Positions 25,489 to 35,192 are shown, counted from the first letter of the stretch. The stretch: 64,000 bases of DNA from Enterovibrio paralichthyis (GCF_019209835.1 NZ_JAHUTS010000008.1:62001-126000); one strand, 5' to 3'. Numbers and translations: made by a program. The notes: generated by a model not told the origin, from the letters alone.

Positions 25489-26958
25489 ATGCAAGGTTTA
25501 ACGAAAATTCTTGTTATCGAGGATGATGAAAAATTTCGTCACGATTTAGGCGTTATCTTGGAGTTTATTGGTGAGCAATACCTGCTATGTTCAACCACTG
25601 AGCTGAATGATACGCACTGGAAGCAGGCCGAGGGTGCCTGTTACTTGGGTAACATTCATACACCCCAGCGTTTATCTCAGGTTATCGATAACCTAACAAT
25701 TAATAACCATATTCCGGTTATTGCACTCGCCAAACATAAAGCAGAGCTTGCAGGCTTGCCTAATTTTGTCGGTGAACTGGAATTGCCGTTAAATTACCCA
25801 CAACTGTCAGATGCATTGCGTCACTGTCAGGAGTTCTCGGGTAAACGCGCATTTAATATCCCACAACTTAGCCGAAAAAATACGCTATTTCGCAGCATGG
25901 TTGGCAGAAGTGAAGCCATTGCTGATGTCCGTCATCTGATAGAACAGGTTGCAGGCACCGAAGCCAGCGTTCTGATTCTGGGTGAATCGGGCACGGGTAA
26001 AGAAGTGGTGGCGCGTAATATTCATTATCATTCATTGCGTGGCAAAGGACCGTTTGTTCCGGTCAATTGCGGCGCTATCCCACCCGAATTGTTGGAAAGT
26101 GAGCTGTTTGGCCACGAAAAAGGCGCGTTTACCGGTGCGATTTCTGCACGTAAAGGGCGTTTTGAGTTGGCTGAAGGCGGCACACTTTTCTTAGATGAAA
26201 TCGGTGACATGCCGCAACCAATGCAGGTAAAACTGCTGCGTGTGCTGCAAGAGCGCTGTTTCGAACGTGTGGGTGGAAACAAAACCATTCAGGCCAATGT
26301 GCGTGTGGTTGCTGCAACGCACCGTAACCTGGATACCATGATTGAAGAAGGCTCATTCCGTGAAGACCTTTTCTATCGCCTGAATGTGTTCCCAATTGAA
26401 ATGCCTGCACTGCGTGAACGTATTGAAGATACGCCACTGTTGATCCAGGAACTGATGGCGCGTTTGGAAGCGGAAGGGGCGAGCCCTGTCCACTTGACGC
26501 CACGCGCAATTGCATCCCTGATGGAACACGACTGGCCGGGTAACGTCCGTGAACTGGCGAACCTGATTGAGCGCATGGTCATCCTTTATCCGGGTCAGAT
26601 GGTTGATGTTAACCGCCTACCGAAAAAGTACCGATACAGTGACATTCCTGAATTCCAGCCGGAAGCCATGCCGGTAGAAGACTGTGAACTGATGGAGCGC
26701 GAAGCGCTGCATGCGGTCTTCTCTATGGATGATGAAGATATGCCGGGCTTTTCCAACAGTACTGCGCCATCCGGTCTTCCACCTGAGGGTGTTGATCTGA
26801 AAGCGATGCTGGCCGATCTTGAAGTGGATATGATTCGCCAGGCACTGGAAGCGCAAATGGGTATCGTTGCCCGCGCTGCAGACATGCTGGGTATGCGTCG
26901 TACCACCTTGGTCGAAAAAATGCGTAAGTACGGCTTAAACAAAGAAGGCATTGTTTAA
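25489..26958 (+). CDS. flrA: FlrA (FleQ-type), master flagellar activator, sigma-54 dependent
   Basis: FlrA is the top regulator that turns on class II flagellar operons with sigma-54. The 489-residue protein has an atypical receiver-like domain (1-110) that lacks an obvious phospho-acceptor Asp (YLGNIHTP where it would be), as in FleQ/FlrA. The AAA+ domain has Walker A GESGTGKE at 165-172, the sigma-54-contact loop GAFTGA at 212-217, Walker B TLFLDEIGD at 232-240, and arginine-finger regions. A Fis-type helix-turn-helix follows (ARAADMLGMRRTTLVEKM). In other Vibrionaceae this family responds to cyclic di-GMP. It has its own terminator. I could not assign its promoter. Confidence 0.96.
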   Translation: MQGLTKILVIEDDEKFRHDLGVILEFIGEQYLLCSTTELNDTHWKQAEGACYLGNIHTPQRLSQVIDNLTINNHIPVIALAKHKAELAGLPNFVGELELPLNYPQLSDALRHCQEFSGKRAFNIPQLSRKNTLFRSMVGRSEAIADVRHLIEQVAGTEASVLILGESGTGKEVVARNIHYHSLRGKGPFVPVNCGAIPPELLESELFGHEKGAFTGAISARKGRFELAEGGTLFLDEIGDMPQPMQVKLLRVLQERCFERVGGNKTIQANVRVVAATHRNLDTMIEEGSFREDLFYRLNVFPIEMPALRERIEDTPLLIQELMARLEAEGASPVHLTPRAIASLMEHDWPGNVRELANLIERMVILYPGQMVDVNRLPKKYRYSDIPEFQPEAMPVEDCELMEREALHAVFSMDDEDMPGFSNSTAPSGLPPEGVDLKAMLADLEVDMIRQALEAQMGIVARAADMLGMRRTTLVEKMRKYGLNKEGIV

Positions 26959-26984
26959 CAATTCAGCCGCCTTTGGTGAAAAAG

Positions 26985-27017
26985 AAAGCGAAGTCAAAAA
27001 AATGACTTCGCTTTTTT
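26985..27017 (+). terminator. Intrinsic terminator after flrA
   Basis: AAAGCGAAGTCA (26985-26996) pairs perfectly with TGACTTCGCTTT (27003-27014) around a six-A loop, then more T residues. It isolates flrA from flrBC. Confidence 0.93.
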
Positions 27018-27060
27018 ATTTGTTTTGAACCTAACTTACTGAAATATATCTATTAATAAT

Positions 27061-27075
27061 TGGCACATTATCTGC
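27061..27075 (+). promoter_or_regulatory. Sigma-54 promoter for flrBC
   Basis: TGGCAC, 5 bases, CTGC with GG and GC 12 bases apart. Start predicted near 27087. It fits FlrA-dependent expression of flrBC in the Vibrio cascade. Confidence 0.82.
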
Positions 27076-27122
27076 TTAACCCCCGTTTAGCGTCAGAAAA
27101 TCAGAGCTGAATAGTGGGCATT

Positions 27123-28172
27123 ATGGAAGCCAATAACTCGCCACTCGGAACCGTCGACCAACAGGTTCTTCGATACAAACAGGTACTGGATGTTATGCCA
27201 GCGGGCGTCATCCTGCTCGACCCATTTGGTCGTGTGGCAGAGGCGAACCCCGAAGCCCACCGCTTACTTGGTGCGCCACTGGAAAACGAGCGCTGGGTGG
27301 ATGTGATTAACCGCGCTTTTGCTCCCCGCGATGATGATGGCCACGAAGTCTCACTGCGAGATGGACGCCGGGTAAAACTGGCCATTTCCGCGTCAGATTC
27401 CGGCCAGCTCATCCTTATCACTGACATGACAGAAACCCGCTTGCTGCAGTCACGGGTCAGCGATCTGCAGAGGCTGTCGTCACTCGGAAAAATGGTGGCA
27501 TCTCTCGCTCACCAGGTGAGAACCCCGCTGTCTAGTGCCTTGCTTTATGCCGCCAACCTAGGCGCCCCCAACCTTAATGAACCGACGCGCAAGCGTTTCC
27601 AGGTCAAGCTGGTCGACAGGCTGCACGATCTGGAAAAGCAGGTGAACGACATGCTGCTGTTTGCCAAAGGTGGCGACAACAAAGTGGTGAACACCTTTAC
27701 GCTTGAGCATCTGCTCAACGAGTTTGAGCCCATGGTGGAAGCGCTGGTAAGCAGTCAGCAGGTAGATTTTGAAATCAACTGTGATGATGAATCCCACTCA
27801 CTGCTGGGTAACGTCAATGCGCTCGCCAGTGCCCTGTCCAACCTGGTGATAAATGCCATACAGGTCGCCGGTAAAGGCTGCAAAGTGGTGGTGGACGCAC
27901 GAGAAATCCAGGGCAAGTTGTTCCTTTCAGTGGCGGACAATGGGCCGGGCATCGCCCCTGAGTTGCAAAGCAAGATTCTGGAACCCTTTTTTACCACCCG
28001 ACAGCAAGGTACCGGACTGGGGCTCGCTGTCGTTCAAATGGTCTGCCATGCGCATAAAGGCAGGCTGACACTGCAATCACAACCGGGCCAAGGCGCCTGT
28101 TTTACGCTCTGCCTACCGCTGGCAGAACACTGCGATAACGCGCAGGTAGAGGTATCAGGAGAAGCACAATGA
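27123..28172 (+). CDS. flrB: FlrB, sensor histidine kinase of the flagellar cascade
   Basis: FlrB is a cytoplasmic kinase that phosphorylates FlrC. From ATG 27123 it has 349 residues; a GTG at 27114 would add three, and the ribosome-binding site is weak for both. A PAS domain covers about 15-95 (VLDVMPAGVILLDPFGRVAEANPEA). The dimerisation/phosphotransfer helix has His130 in SLAHQVRTPLSSAL. A HATPase domain follows with VINAIQVAGKG (N box), VADNGPGIAPE and GTGLGLAVVQMV. No membrane helices are seen, as expected. It overlaps flrC by 4 bases. Confidence 0.94.
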   Translation: MEANNSPLGTVDQQVLRYKQVLDVMPAGVILLDPFGRVAEANPEAHRLLGAPLENERWVDVINRAFAPRDDDGHEVSLRDGRRVKLAISASDSGQLILITDMTETRLLQSRVSDLQRLSSLGKMVASLAHQVRTPLSSALLYAANLGAPNLNEPTRKRFQVKLVDRLHDLEKQVNDMLLFAKGGDNKVVNTFTLEHLLNEFEPMVEALVSSQQVDFEINCDDESHSLLGNVNALASALSNLVINAIQVAGKGCKVVVDAREIQGKLFLSVADNGPGIAPELQSKILEPFFTTRQQGTGLGLAVVQMVCHAHKGRLTLQSQPGQGACFTLCLPLAEHCDNAQVEVSGEAQ

Positions 28173-29572
28173 ATCAGAGCAAAGTACTTATCGTTGAAGA
28201 TGACGAAGGTTTGCGTGAAGCCTTGGTCGATACACTTGCCCTGGCGGGATACCGCTGGCTGGAAGCAGACAGTGCCGAACAAGCCCTGCTGCTGCTGAAA
28301 AGTGAATCGGTCGATATCGTAGTCTCTGATGTTCAGATGGCGGGGATGGATGGCCTTGGGCTGCTCCGTAACCTCAAGCTGAACTACCCGAATCTGCCGG
28401 TGTTGCTGATGACAGCGTATGCAAACATCCAGGACGCTGTGGCCGCGATGAAAGAAGGTGCCATCGATTACATGGCAAAGCCCTTTGCGCCGGAAGTGCT
28501 GCTCAATATGGTCAGCCGGTATGCGCCGGTAAAAGCGGACACCAACGACGCTGTGGTTGCTGACCCGAAAAGTCAGGCGTTGATTGCACTGGCAGATAAA
28601 GTGGCGAAGACAGATGCCAACGTCATGATCCTAGGCCCAAGCGGCTCGGGTAAAGAAGTCATGGCGCGCCATATACACCGAAATTCCAATCGTGCAGAAG
28701 GCCCGTTTGTGGCAATTAACTGTGCAGCTATTCCTGAAAACATGCTGGAAGCAACCCTGTTCGGTTACGAAAAAGGGGCGTTTACCGGAGCTGTACAGGC
28801 GTGCCCGGGTAAATTCGAACAGGCACAGGGCGGTACCATTTTGCTTGATGAAATCAGTGAGATGGATTTGTCGCTACAGGCCAAACTGTTGCGCGTACTG
28901 CAAGAGCGCGAAGTGGAACGTTTGGGCAGCCGCAAGAGCATCAAACTTGATGTGCGCGTGCTGGCGACCAGTAACCGTGACCTTCGCCAATATGTCGAAG
29001 AAGGCAACTTCCGCGAAGACCTTTACTACCGCCTGAATGTATTCCCAATCGCCTGGCTGCCCCTTTGCGAGCGTCCGGGAGACATCGTGCCGCTGGCCCA
29101 GCACCTTTTACAACGCCACTGCTGCAAGCTGGGACAGGCCGTACCGCAACTGACAGAAACCGCGGCTGAAAAACTGCTGCAGTATCGCTGGCCGGGGAAC
29201 GTGCGCGAGCTGGACAACGTTATGCAACGTGCTCTGATCCTTTGCCAGCAACAGATTATCGATGCCGGTGACATCCTTCTTGAAGGTGTCGACTGGCTGG
29301 ATGCCGGCAGTCTGCAGTCGCTGGTGGCGGGCAGTGAAATTGCGCGTCCGGTGATTGAGCCGCAGGCGATGGTTTCAAGGCAGCCGGTTCCTTGCGCAAC
29401 AGACAGTCTGGGCAGTGAACTTCGTGATCAGGAATTCGCCATCATTCTCGACACCATCCGTGCCTGTGAAGGTCGCCGGAAAGAAGTGGCAGAGCGTCTT
29501 GGCATCAGCCCGCGCACCCTTCGCTACAAATTGGCGAAAATGCGTGATGCCGGGATCGACATTCCGCAGTGA
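28169..29572 (+). CDS. flrC: FlrC, response regulator activating class III sigma-54 flagellar promoters
   Basis: FlrC drives the sigma-54 promoters of basal body, hook and the first flagellin. The 467-residue protein has a receiver with acceptor Asp54 (VVSDVQMAGMDG) and Lys near 104. An AAA+ domain follows, with Walker A GPSGSGKE at about 156-163, the GAFTGA loop and DEISEMDLSLQ. A Fis-type DNA-binding helix pair ends it (GRRKEVAERLGISPRTLRYKLAKM). Unlike FlrA, its phosphorylation site is intact. It is translationally coupled to flrB. Confidence 0.96.
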   Translation: MNQSKVLIVEDDEGLREALVDTLALAGYRWLEADSAEQALLLLKSESVDIVVSDVQMAGMDGLGLLRNLKLNYPNLPVLLMTAYANIQDAVAAMKEGAIDYMAKPFAPEVLLNMVSRYAPVKADTNDAVVADPKSQALIALADKVAKTDANVMILGPSGSGKEVMARHIHRNSNRAEGPFVAINCAAIPENMLEATLFGYEKGAFTGAVQACPGKFEQAQGGTILLDEISEMDLSLQAKLLRVLQEREVERLGSRKSIKLDVRVLATSNRDLRQYVEEGNFREDLYYRLNVFPIAWLPLCERPGDIVPLAQHLLQRHCCKLGQAVPQLTETAAEKLLQYRWPGNVRELDNVMQRALILCQQQIIDAGDILLEGVDWLDAGSLQSLVAGSEIARPVIEPQAMVSRQPVPCATDSLGSELRDQEFAIILDTIRACEGRRKEVAERLGISPRTLRYKLAKMRDAGIDIPQ

Positions 29573-29609
29573 AGCGATGCTAATTATTGAGTGACTACGT
29601 TATAATGGC

Positions 29610-29624
29610 TGGCTTGATAATTGC
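29610..29624 (+). promoter_or_regulatory. Sigma-54 promoter for fliEFGHIJ
   Basis: TGGCTT, 5 bases (GATAA), TTGC with correct spacing. Start near 29636, about 63 bases before fliE. The fliK promoter is nearly identical, spacer included. Confidence 0.87.
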
Positions 29625-29698
29625 ATAAATAGTAATCAACGCACCCGGAACATCAGTAAATACGGGAATTGCCAAAGTTTTGACAGCGAGGATGACCC

Positions 29699-30010
29699 AT
29701 GAAAATTAACCCGATGCAGCATGAAATGCAGACCATGGCATTGGAAGCTCAGAACACAACCCGAGCAGCAACTGGTCAACAAGTGTCTCAAGACTTCAGC
29801 GAATTGCTGACTTCGGCAATCAACCATGTAAACGGGCTGCAGAATGCTTCCAGCGATCTCGCGACCCGTTTTGATCAGGGTGACCGCTCCGTCAGCCTGT
29901 CTGACGTGATGATTGCGCGCAACAAGTCCAGCGTGGCGTTTGAAGCAACGGTTCAAACCCGCAATAAGCTGGTTGAAGCATACAAAGAACTGATGAACAT
30001 GCCTGTTTAA
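29699..30010 (+). CDS. fliE: FliE, MS ring-rod junction protein
   Basis: FliE connects the FliF ring to the rod and is the first secreted rod component. The 103-residue protein is normal in length. Its conserved C-terminal half has FSELLTSAINHVNGLQ near 38-53 and GDRSVSLSDVMIARNKSSVAFEATVQTRNKLVEAYKELMNM. It is first in fliEFGHIJ after a sigma-54 promoter, and fliF starts 15 bases later. Confidence 0.96.
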   Translation: MKINPMQHEMQTMALEAQNTTRAATGQQVSQDFSELLTSAINHVNGLQNASSDLATRFDQGDRSVSLSDVMIARNKSSVAFEATVQTRNKLVEAYKELMNMPV

Positions 30011-30025
30011 TGTAGGACGTGACCC

Positions 30026-31786
30026 GTGGCGCAAGATAACGACAACACACAACTGGCAGTATCGGAAGGGGCGGCAGCACTGCCAGCCACTACCGATGGC
30101 GGTTCTTCATTTTCTGATCCGGATATGACAGAACGCGATGTAACGCCGACCGGCCCGCTCGGTGGTGTGGATATCGCCCGTCAGGTCATCCTTGTTGCAG
30201 CCATTGCCATTTGTATCTCCCTTATTGCGCTGCTCTTTATCTGGGTTCAGGAACCTGAAATGCGTCCGCTCGGCACCTACGAGACGGAAGAACTGATCCC
30301 GGTACTTGACCACCTCGACCAACAGAAAATCGAATATACCCTGGAAGGCAACACCATCCGTGTGCCGGTCAAAGAGTATTCGACGATCAAGCTTAACCTC
30401 AGCCGCGCTGGACTGAACTCCGCCAGTGAAGAGGGTGACGATATCCTGATGCAGGATATGGGCTTTGGTGTTTCCCAACAGCTGGAACGCGAGCGTCTTA
30501 AACTGAGTCGTGAGCGTCAGTTGGCTGCGGCCATTGAGAAAATCCGCGCTGTCAGCAAAGCACGTGTGCTGCTGGCCATGCCAAAACAGAGTGTGTTCGT
30601 TCGCCACAACCAGGAAGCGTCTGCCACTGTTTTCCTGACCGTTCGCGGAAATACACAACTGGGACAGGAAGAAGTTGATTCAATTGTCGACATGGTCGCT
30701 TCTGCGGTGCCTAGCCTGAAACCTTCCCGCGTGACCGTGACTGACCAGCATGGCCGTTTGTTAAGCTCCGGCAGTCAGGATCCGATGGCGTCACAACGCC
30801 GCAAAGAATACGAACTTGAGCGTAAGCAGGAAGAAACCCTGCGTGAGAAAATTGACGCTATCCTGATCCCGGTGCTGGGTCTGGGCAACTATACCTCGCA
30901 AGTGGATGTCACCATGGATTTCAGCGCAGTGGAAGAGACCCGCAAGCGCTTTGATCCTGCAACGTCTTCCACCCGCAGTGAATTTACCCGCGAGAATTAC
31001 AACAACACGGATTACGTTGCCGGTGTGCCGGGAGCGTTGAGCAACCAGCCTCCGGTGGATTCCTCCATCCCGCAGGATGTGCAGGATCTGAAAAACGGTG
31101 GCTTGGGTGACAAAGGCTCCCTGAGCCGTGAAGCGACGCGAAACTACGAACTGGACACCACCATCAGCCACCGCCGTGCCCAGACTGGCACCGTTGCGCG
31201 CCAGACCGTATCGGTAGCCGTTAACTACATTGAATCCACCAACCCGGAAAGCGGCGAAGTCGTCCGCACCGCAGTGGGTGAGGCTGAGCTTGAGAAAATC
31301 CGCCGCCTTTTGATTGGTGGCGTGGGCTACTCAGAAATGCGCGGTGACATTCTGGAAGTGATTTCTGTGCCGTTTGCAGTGCCGGAAGTCGAATCCATTG
31401 GTGACATTCCTATTTGGGAACATGAGAACTTCAACGACTGGGTCCGTTGGCTCGGTGCGTCGCTGGTCATCATTGTGGTGGTGCTGGTATTGATTCGCCC
31501 TGCGATGTCCAAACTGATCAATCCGCACAAAGAAGAAGATTCTCTGCTTGGTCCGAATGGCGAAATGTTGGGCCCTGATGGCCTGCCACTAAGCCCGGAC
31601 GACGACATTGGCCTGATTGGTGCCGATCTGGATGGTTCGCACAGCTTCGGTATGAGCTCTTCGAACCTCAACTTGCCGGATCTGCATAAAGACGAAGACC
31701 TGCTTAAAGCAGTCCGTGCACTGGTTGCCAACGAACCTGATCTTGCAGCTCAGGTAGTGAAAAGCTGGGTGAGTGATAATGCCTAA
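30026..31786 (+). CDS. fliF: FliF, MS ring protein
   Basis: FliF builds the membrane ring on which export gate, rod and rotor assemble. It uses a GTG start at 30026. The 586-residue protein has an N-terminal membrane helix near 51-72, ring-building motifs (RVPVKEYSTIKLNLSRAGLNS), the large periplasmic region (ARVLLAMPKQSVFVR; EETLREKIDAILIPVLG), and a second membrane helix near 475-493. A C-terminal cytoplasmic tail (ADLDGSH to DLAAQVVKSWVSD) binds FliG. Its end overlaps the fliG start by 8 bases. Confidence 0.96.
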   Translation: MAQDNDNTQLAVSEGAAALPATTDGGSSFSDPDMTERDVTPTGPLGGVDIARQVILVAAIAICISLIALLFIWVQEPEMRPLGTYETEELIPVLDHLDQQKIEYTLEGNTIRVPVKEYSTIKLNLSRAGLNSASEEGDDILMQDMGFGVSQQLERERLKLSRERQLAAAIEKIRAVSKARVLLAMPKQSVFVRHNQEASATVFLTVRGNTQLGQEEVDSIVDMVASAVPSLKPSRVTVTDQHGRLLSSGSQDPMASQRRKEYELERKQEETLREKIDAILIPVLGLGNYTSQVDVTMDFSAVEETRKRFDPATSSTRSEFTRENYNNTDYVAGVPGALSNQPPVDSSIPQDVQDLKNGGLGDKGSLSREATRNYELDTTISHRRAQTGTVARQTVSVAVNYIESTNPESGEVVRTAVGEAELEKIRRLLIGGVGYSEMRGDILEVISVPFAVPEVESIGDIPIWEHENFNDWVRWLGASLVIIVVVLVLIRPAMSKLINPHKEEDSLLGPNGEMLGPDGLPLSPDDDIGLIGADLDGSHSFGMSSSNLNLPDLHKDEDLLKAVRALVANEPDLAAQVVKSWVSDNA

Positions 31787-32822
31787 AGAAGACGATAAGC
31801 GCCCCGCGGGCCAGGAATTTGATGTAACCCAACTGTCGGGTATCGATAAAGCGGCGATTTTGCTGCTCAGCCTGACGGAACAGGATGCGGCGAGTATTAT
31901 CCGCCATCTGGAGCCGAAACAGGTCCAGAAAGTAGGTGGTGCTATGACCCAAATGCAGGACTTGAACCAGGAGAAAGTTGCGGCAGTACACCGTGCATTC
32001 CTTGAAGATATCCAGCGCTTTACCGCCATTGGCATGGGCAGTGAGGACTTTGTCCGGAACGCCCTTATTGCTGCACTCGGTGAAGACAAAGCTAACAACC
32101 TGGTTGACCAAATCCTGCTGGGCAGTGGCTCCAAAGGTCTTGATTCGCTCAAATGGATGGATCCGCGTCAGGTGGCATCCATCATTCTGAACGAGCACCC
32201 GCAGATCCAGACCATTGTCCTGTCTTACCTCGAGCCGGAACAGTCTGCGGAAATCCTTACCCAGTTTGCAGAGCGCGATGCTCTTGACCTTGTTATGCGT
32301 ATCGCCAACCTTGAAGAAGTTCAGCCTGCTGCATTGAGCGAGCTGAATGAAATCATGGAGAAACAGTTCGCAGGTCAGGCTGGTGGACAGGCAGCGAAAA
32401 TTGGTGGCCTGAAAGCTGCTGCCGACATTATGAACTACATGGACAACGCGATGGAGTCGGCGCTGATGGAACAGATCAGTCAGAACGACGAAGAAATGGC
32501 ATCGCAAATTCAGGATCTTATGTTCGTGTTCGACAACCTGTCGGACGTGGACGACCGTGGTATCCAGACCATTCTCAAAGACGTACCGCAAGAAGCTCTG
32601 CTCAAGGCACTCAAGGGTGCAGAGGAAGGGCTGCGCGACAAGATTTTCCGCAACATGTCCAAACGTGCAGCGGAAATGTTGCAAGACGATCTGGATGCAA
32701 TGGGACCGATTCGTGTGGCCGACGTGGAAGCAGCGCAGAAAGAAATCCTGTCTGTTGCCCGCCGTTTGGCCGATGCCGGCGAAATTATGCTGAGCAGCGG
32801 CGGTGCCGACGAGTTCCTTTAA
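31779..32822 (+). CDS. fliG: FliG, rotor/switch protein
   Basis: FliG lies under the MS ring and makes torque with the stator. ATG 31779 is preferred to a GTG at 31773 (two codons longer). The 347-residue product starts MPKEDDKRPAG and has the N-terminal FliF-binding part (IDKAAILLLSLTEQDAASI), the middle domain with the EHPQ motif (IILNEHPQIQTIVLSYL near 140-156), and the charged torque helix in the C-terminal domain (MSKRAAEMLQDDLDAMGPIR). The 8-base overlap with fliF indicates coupling. Partners FliM and FliN are encoded at 38290-39762. Confidence 0.96.
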   Translation: MPKEDDKRPAGQEFDVTQLSGIDKAAILLLSLTEQDAASIIRHLEPKQVQKVGGAMTQMQDLNQEKVAAVHRAFLEDIQRFTAIGMGSEDFVRNALIAALGEDKANNLVDQILLGSGSKGLDSLKWMDPRQVASIILNEHPQIQTIVLSYLEPEQSAEILTQFAERDALDLVMRIANLEEVQPAALSELNEIMEKQFAGQAGGQAAKIGGLKAAADIMNYMDNAMESALMEQISQNDEEMASQIQDLMFVFDNLSDVDDRGIQTILKDVPQEALLKALKGAEEGLRDKIFRNMSKRAAEMLQDDLDAMGPIRVADVEAAQKEILSVARRLADAGEIMLSSGGADEFL

Positions 32823-32868
32823 TTAGACAACAGCAATACATCTTCACAGAGTCAGGTAAGGTAGCAGC

Positions 32869-33885
32869 ATGAGCTTAGAACGTCGTCGCGGATATATTCG
32901 TGGAAACGAGCAGTCGGAAGGCGTTCTCGAGCGTTGGTCATTGCCGAGTTACGACCCTTCAGATGCACCGCCGAAAGAGACGGCGTTGAACTATGACCCG
33001 GGCTGGGAGCCTCCTGAGCTTGTCGAAGAAGAGCAGGAGCCAGAGCTCGATCTTTCCATGCTTACTGCCGATGCGCTGGAGCAAATCCGCCACTCCGCGT
33101 CGGAAGAAGGGTATACCGAAGGTCGTGAAACAGGCTTTGCAGAAGGCAAAGAGGCCGGTTTCGAAGAAGGGAAAGCGGAAGGTTTTGAGGCCGGTAAAAC
33201 CGAAGGTCACCAGCAAGGGCTGGAAGAAGGGCAGCAGCTGATTGATGAGCGCTGTCAGCATCTTGACGCCATGTTGGCGAAACTGGCTTTCCCCTTGCAG
33301 CAGGTTGACCACGATGTACAGCAGCAGATGGTCGAACTGGTGCTTCAGCTTGCCAAAGCCGTTATCCAGACGGAAGTGCAGACCAACCCGCAAGTCATCC
33401 TTACGACGCTGCGTGAAGCCGTCAATGCGCTGCCAATGACCGGACGCCAGATTACCATTTACCTCAACCCGGAAGACATGGACGTGGTGACCTCTGCGCA
33501 CAGCGTGGCTTCCCTGCAGGACAGGGAATGGCGTTTGATCGCCGAGCCGTCGCTGGGTCGCGGTGATATCCAGGTTGCCTGCGGTGATTCTGTGGTGGAT
33601 TACCGCATGGAAGATCGTATCCGTCAGATGCTGAGCCGTTTTGCAGGACAAAACCGCACCTCGGCGCCTCAGCCACCGGAAGACGGTCTGGGTGAAGGCG
33701 TTATGCTTGGCGCAGACAAAGTCATTTCCGGACGCACTGAAGACACTGCTTCTGAAACGTCTGATCCTGAATTGGCCGCTACAGAAGCAGATACCTCAGC
33801 TATCCCGGCAGCCGACAGTAACCAAACCGAAGAGATTGCCCCTGAAACCGTAGAGGCGGGAGATGATGATGGCCAGCCTGTCTGA
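32869..33885 (+). CDS. fliH: FliH, negative regulator/stator of the FliI ATPase
   Basis: FliH dimers hold FliI in the export apparatus and resemble the peripheral stalk of F-type ATPase. The 338-residue protein has an acidic N-terminal region, then glycine-helix repeats of the family (GYTEGRETGFAEGKEAG and on, about residues 80-124). The FliI-binding domain follows, including VIQTEVQTNPQVILTTLREAVNALP near 165-190. A C-terminal extension of about 70 acidic, Thr/Glu/Ala-rich residues goes beyond the enteric protein. Its end overlaps fliI by 23 bases. Confidence 0.93.
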   Translation: MSLERRRGYIRGNEQSEGVLERWSLPSYDPSDAPPKETALNYDPGWEPPELVEEEQEPELDLSMLTADALEQIRHSASEEGYTEGRETGFAEGKEAGFEEGKAEGFEAGKTEGHQQGLEEGQQLIDERCQHLDAMLAKLAFPLQQVDHDVQQQMVELVLQLAKAVIQTEVQTNPQVILTTLREAVNALPMTGRQITIYLNPEDMDVVTSAHSVASLQDREWRLIAEPSLGRGDIQVACGDSVVDYRMEDRIRQMLSRFAGQNRTSAPQPPEDGLGEGVMLGADKVISGRTEDTASETSDPELAATEADTSAIPAADSNQTEEIAPETVEAGDDDGQPV

Positions 33886-35185
33886 ACATCTCAGTGCCCT
33901 GAAAACGGATAACCTGTCTACCCGGCCTGTCGCGTCGGGTAAGTTGGTGCGTGTGGTGGGATTGACCCTCGAGGCCATTGGCTGCCGCGCACCGGTGGGG
34001 AGCCTTTGTAAGGTCGAAACCCTCAACGGCACCATTGAAGCGGAAGTGGTGGGCTTTTCTGGCGAAACCCTCTACCTGATGCCCAGCGAACAAATTTCCG
34101 GTGTACTGCCAGGCGCTCGCGTTACACCTATGGTGGGTGAGCAGGGCATACCGGTTGGACTCGAACTTCTTGGCCGCGTTATCGACGGTGTCGGTAATCC
34201 CCTTGATGGTATGGGCGAGATTTATACCGGCAAAACCGCGCCATTCACACCCGCTGCGATTAACCCCTTGGCACGAAAACCGATTGATACTCCATTGGAT
34301 GTGGGCATTAAAGCCATTAATGGTCTGCTCACCGTGGGTAAAGGCCAGCGTATCGGCCTTTTTGCCGGTTCCGGTGTGGGTAAATCTGTGACCCTTGGCA
34401 TGATGACCCGGGGGACGACGGCGCAGGTGGTGGTGGTTGGGCTTATCGGTGAGCGTGGCCGCGAAGTAAAAGAATTTATTGATGAAATCCTCGGTAAAGA
34501 GGGGCGTGAACGTTCTGTGGTGATTGCGGCGCCTGCCGATGCCTCGCCACTGATGCGCCTGAAAGGGTGCCAGACAGCGCTGACCATTGCCGAGTATTTC
34601 CGCGATCAGGGTTTGGATGTCCTGCTTCTGATGGACTCCCTGACCCGTTTTGCCCAGGCGCAGCGTGAGATAGCCCTGTCGGTTGGCGAACCACCTGCCA
34701 CCAAAGGCTATCCACCTTCTGTGTTTGCCAAACTGCCGGCGCTGGTGGAACGTGCCGGTAACGGCAGTGACGGACAAGGCTCCATCACCGCGTTCTTTAC
34801 TGTTCTGACAGAAGGTGATGACCTGCAGGATCCGATTGCCGATGCGGCGCGGGCGATTCTGGATGGTCACATCGTCCTGTCACGTGAAATGGCAGATGCC
34901 GGCCACTACCCAGCGATTGACGTAGAGCGCTCAGTTTCCCGTGTAATGCCAAATATCGTGAACGATGAACATATGTTGATGGCGCGTGCCGTGCGGCAAG
35001 TGTTGTCCGTCTGCCGCAAAAACCAGGATCTGGTCTCTATTGGCGCTTACAAGCCGGGAACGGATCAATCTATCGATCAGGCGTTTACCCTCAAACCCCG
35101 CCTCACCGGCTATTTGCAGCAAGGTATGAAAGAAGTTGTGCCTTATGACATGTGCGTCAATATGCTACGTTCAACCCTGCAGTAG
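33863..35185 (+). CDS. fliI: FliI, flagellar export ATPase
   Basis: FliI is the hexameric ATPase that feeds substrates to the type III gate. The 440-residue protein has Walker A in GLFAGSGVGKSV near 170-181, Walker B in LDVLLLMDSLTRFAQAQRE near 251-269, and the GEPPATKGYPPSVF motif near 273-286. The start has three consecutive ATG codons at 33863-33871; the first is taken, but any could serve, since the ribosome-binding GAGGCGGGAG lies a few bases before. It is coupled to fliH by overlap. Confidence 0.97.
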   Translation: MMMASLSEHLSALKTDNLSTRPVASGKLVRVVGLTLEAIGCRAPVGSLCKVETLNGTIEAEVVGFSGETLYLMPSEQISGVLPGARVTPMVGEQGIPVGLELLGRVIDGVGNPLDGMGEIYTGKTAPFTPAAINPLARKPIDTPLDVGIKAINGLLTVGKGQRIGLFAGSGVGKSVTLGMMTRGTTAQVVVVGLIGERGREVKEFIDEILGKEGRERSVVIAAPADASPLMRLKGCQTALTIAEYFRDQGLDVLLLMDSLTRFAQAQREIALSVGEPPATKGYPPSVFAKLPALVERAGNGSDGQGSITAFFTVLTEGDDLQDPIADAARAILDGHIVLSREMADAGHYPAIDVERSVSRVMPNIVNDEHMLMARAVRQVLSVCRKNQDLVSIGAYKPGTDQSIDQAFTLKPRLTGYLQQGMKEVVPYDMCVNMLRSTLQ

Positions 35186-35192
35186 GTAGCCC

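Noticed and set aside
33800..34870. A 356-codon minus-strand frame opposite fliI
   Set aside because: It is the antisense shadow of a strongly conserved gene; composition (His, Arg, Gln-rich) is typical of shadow frames.
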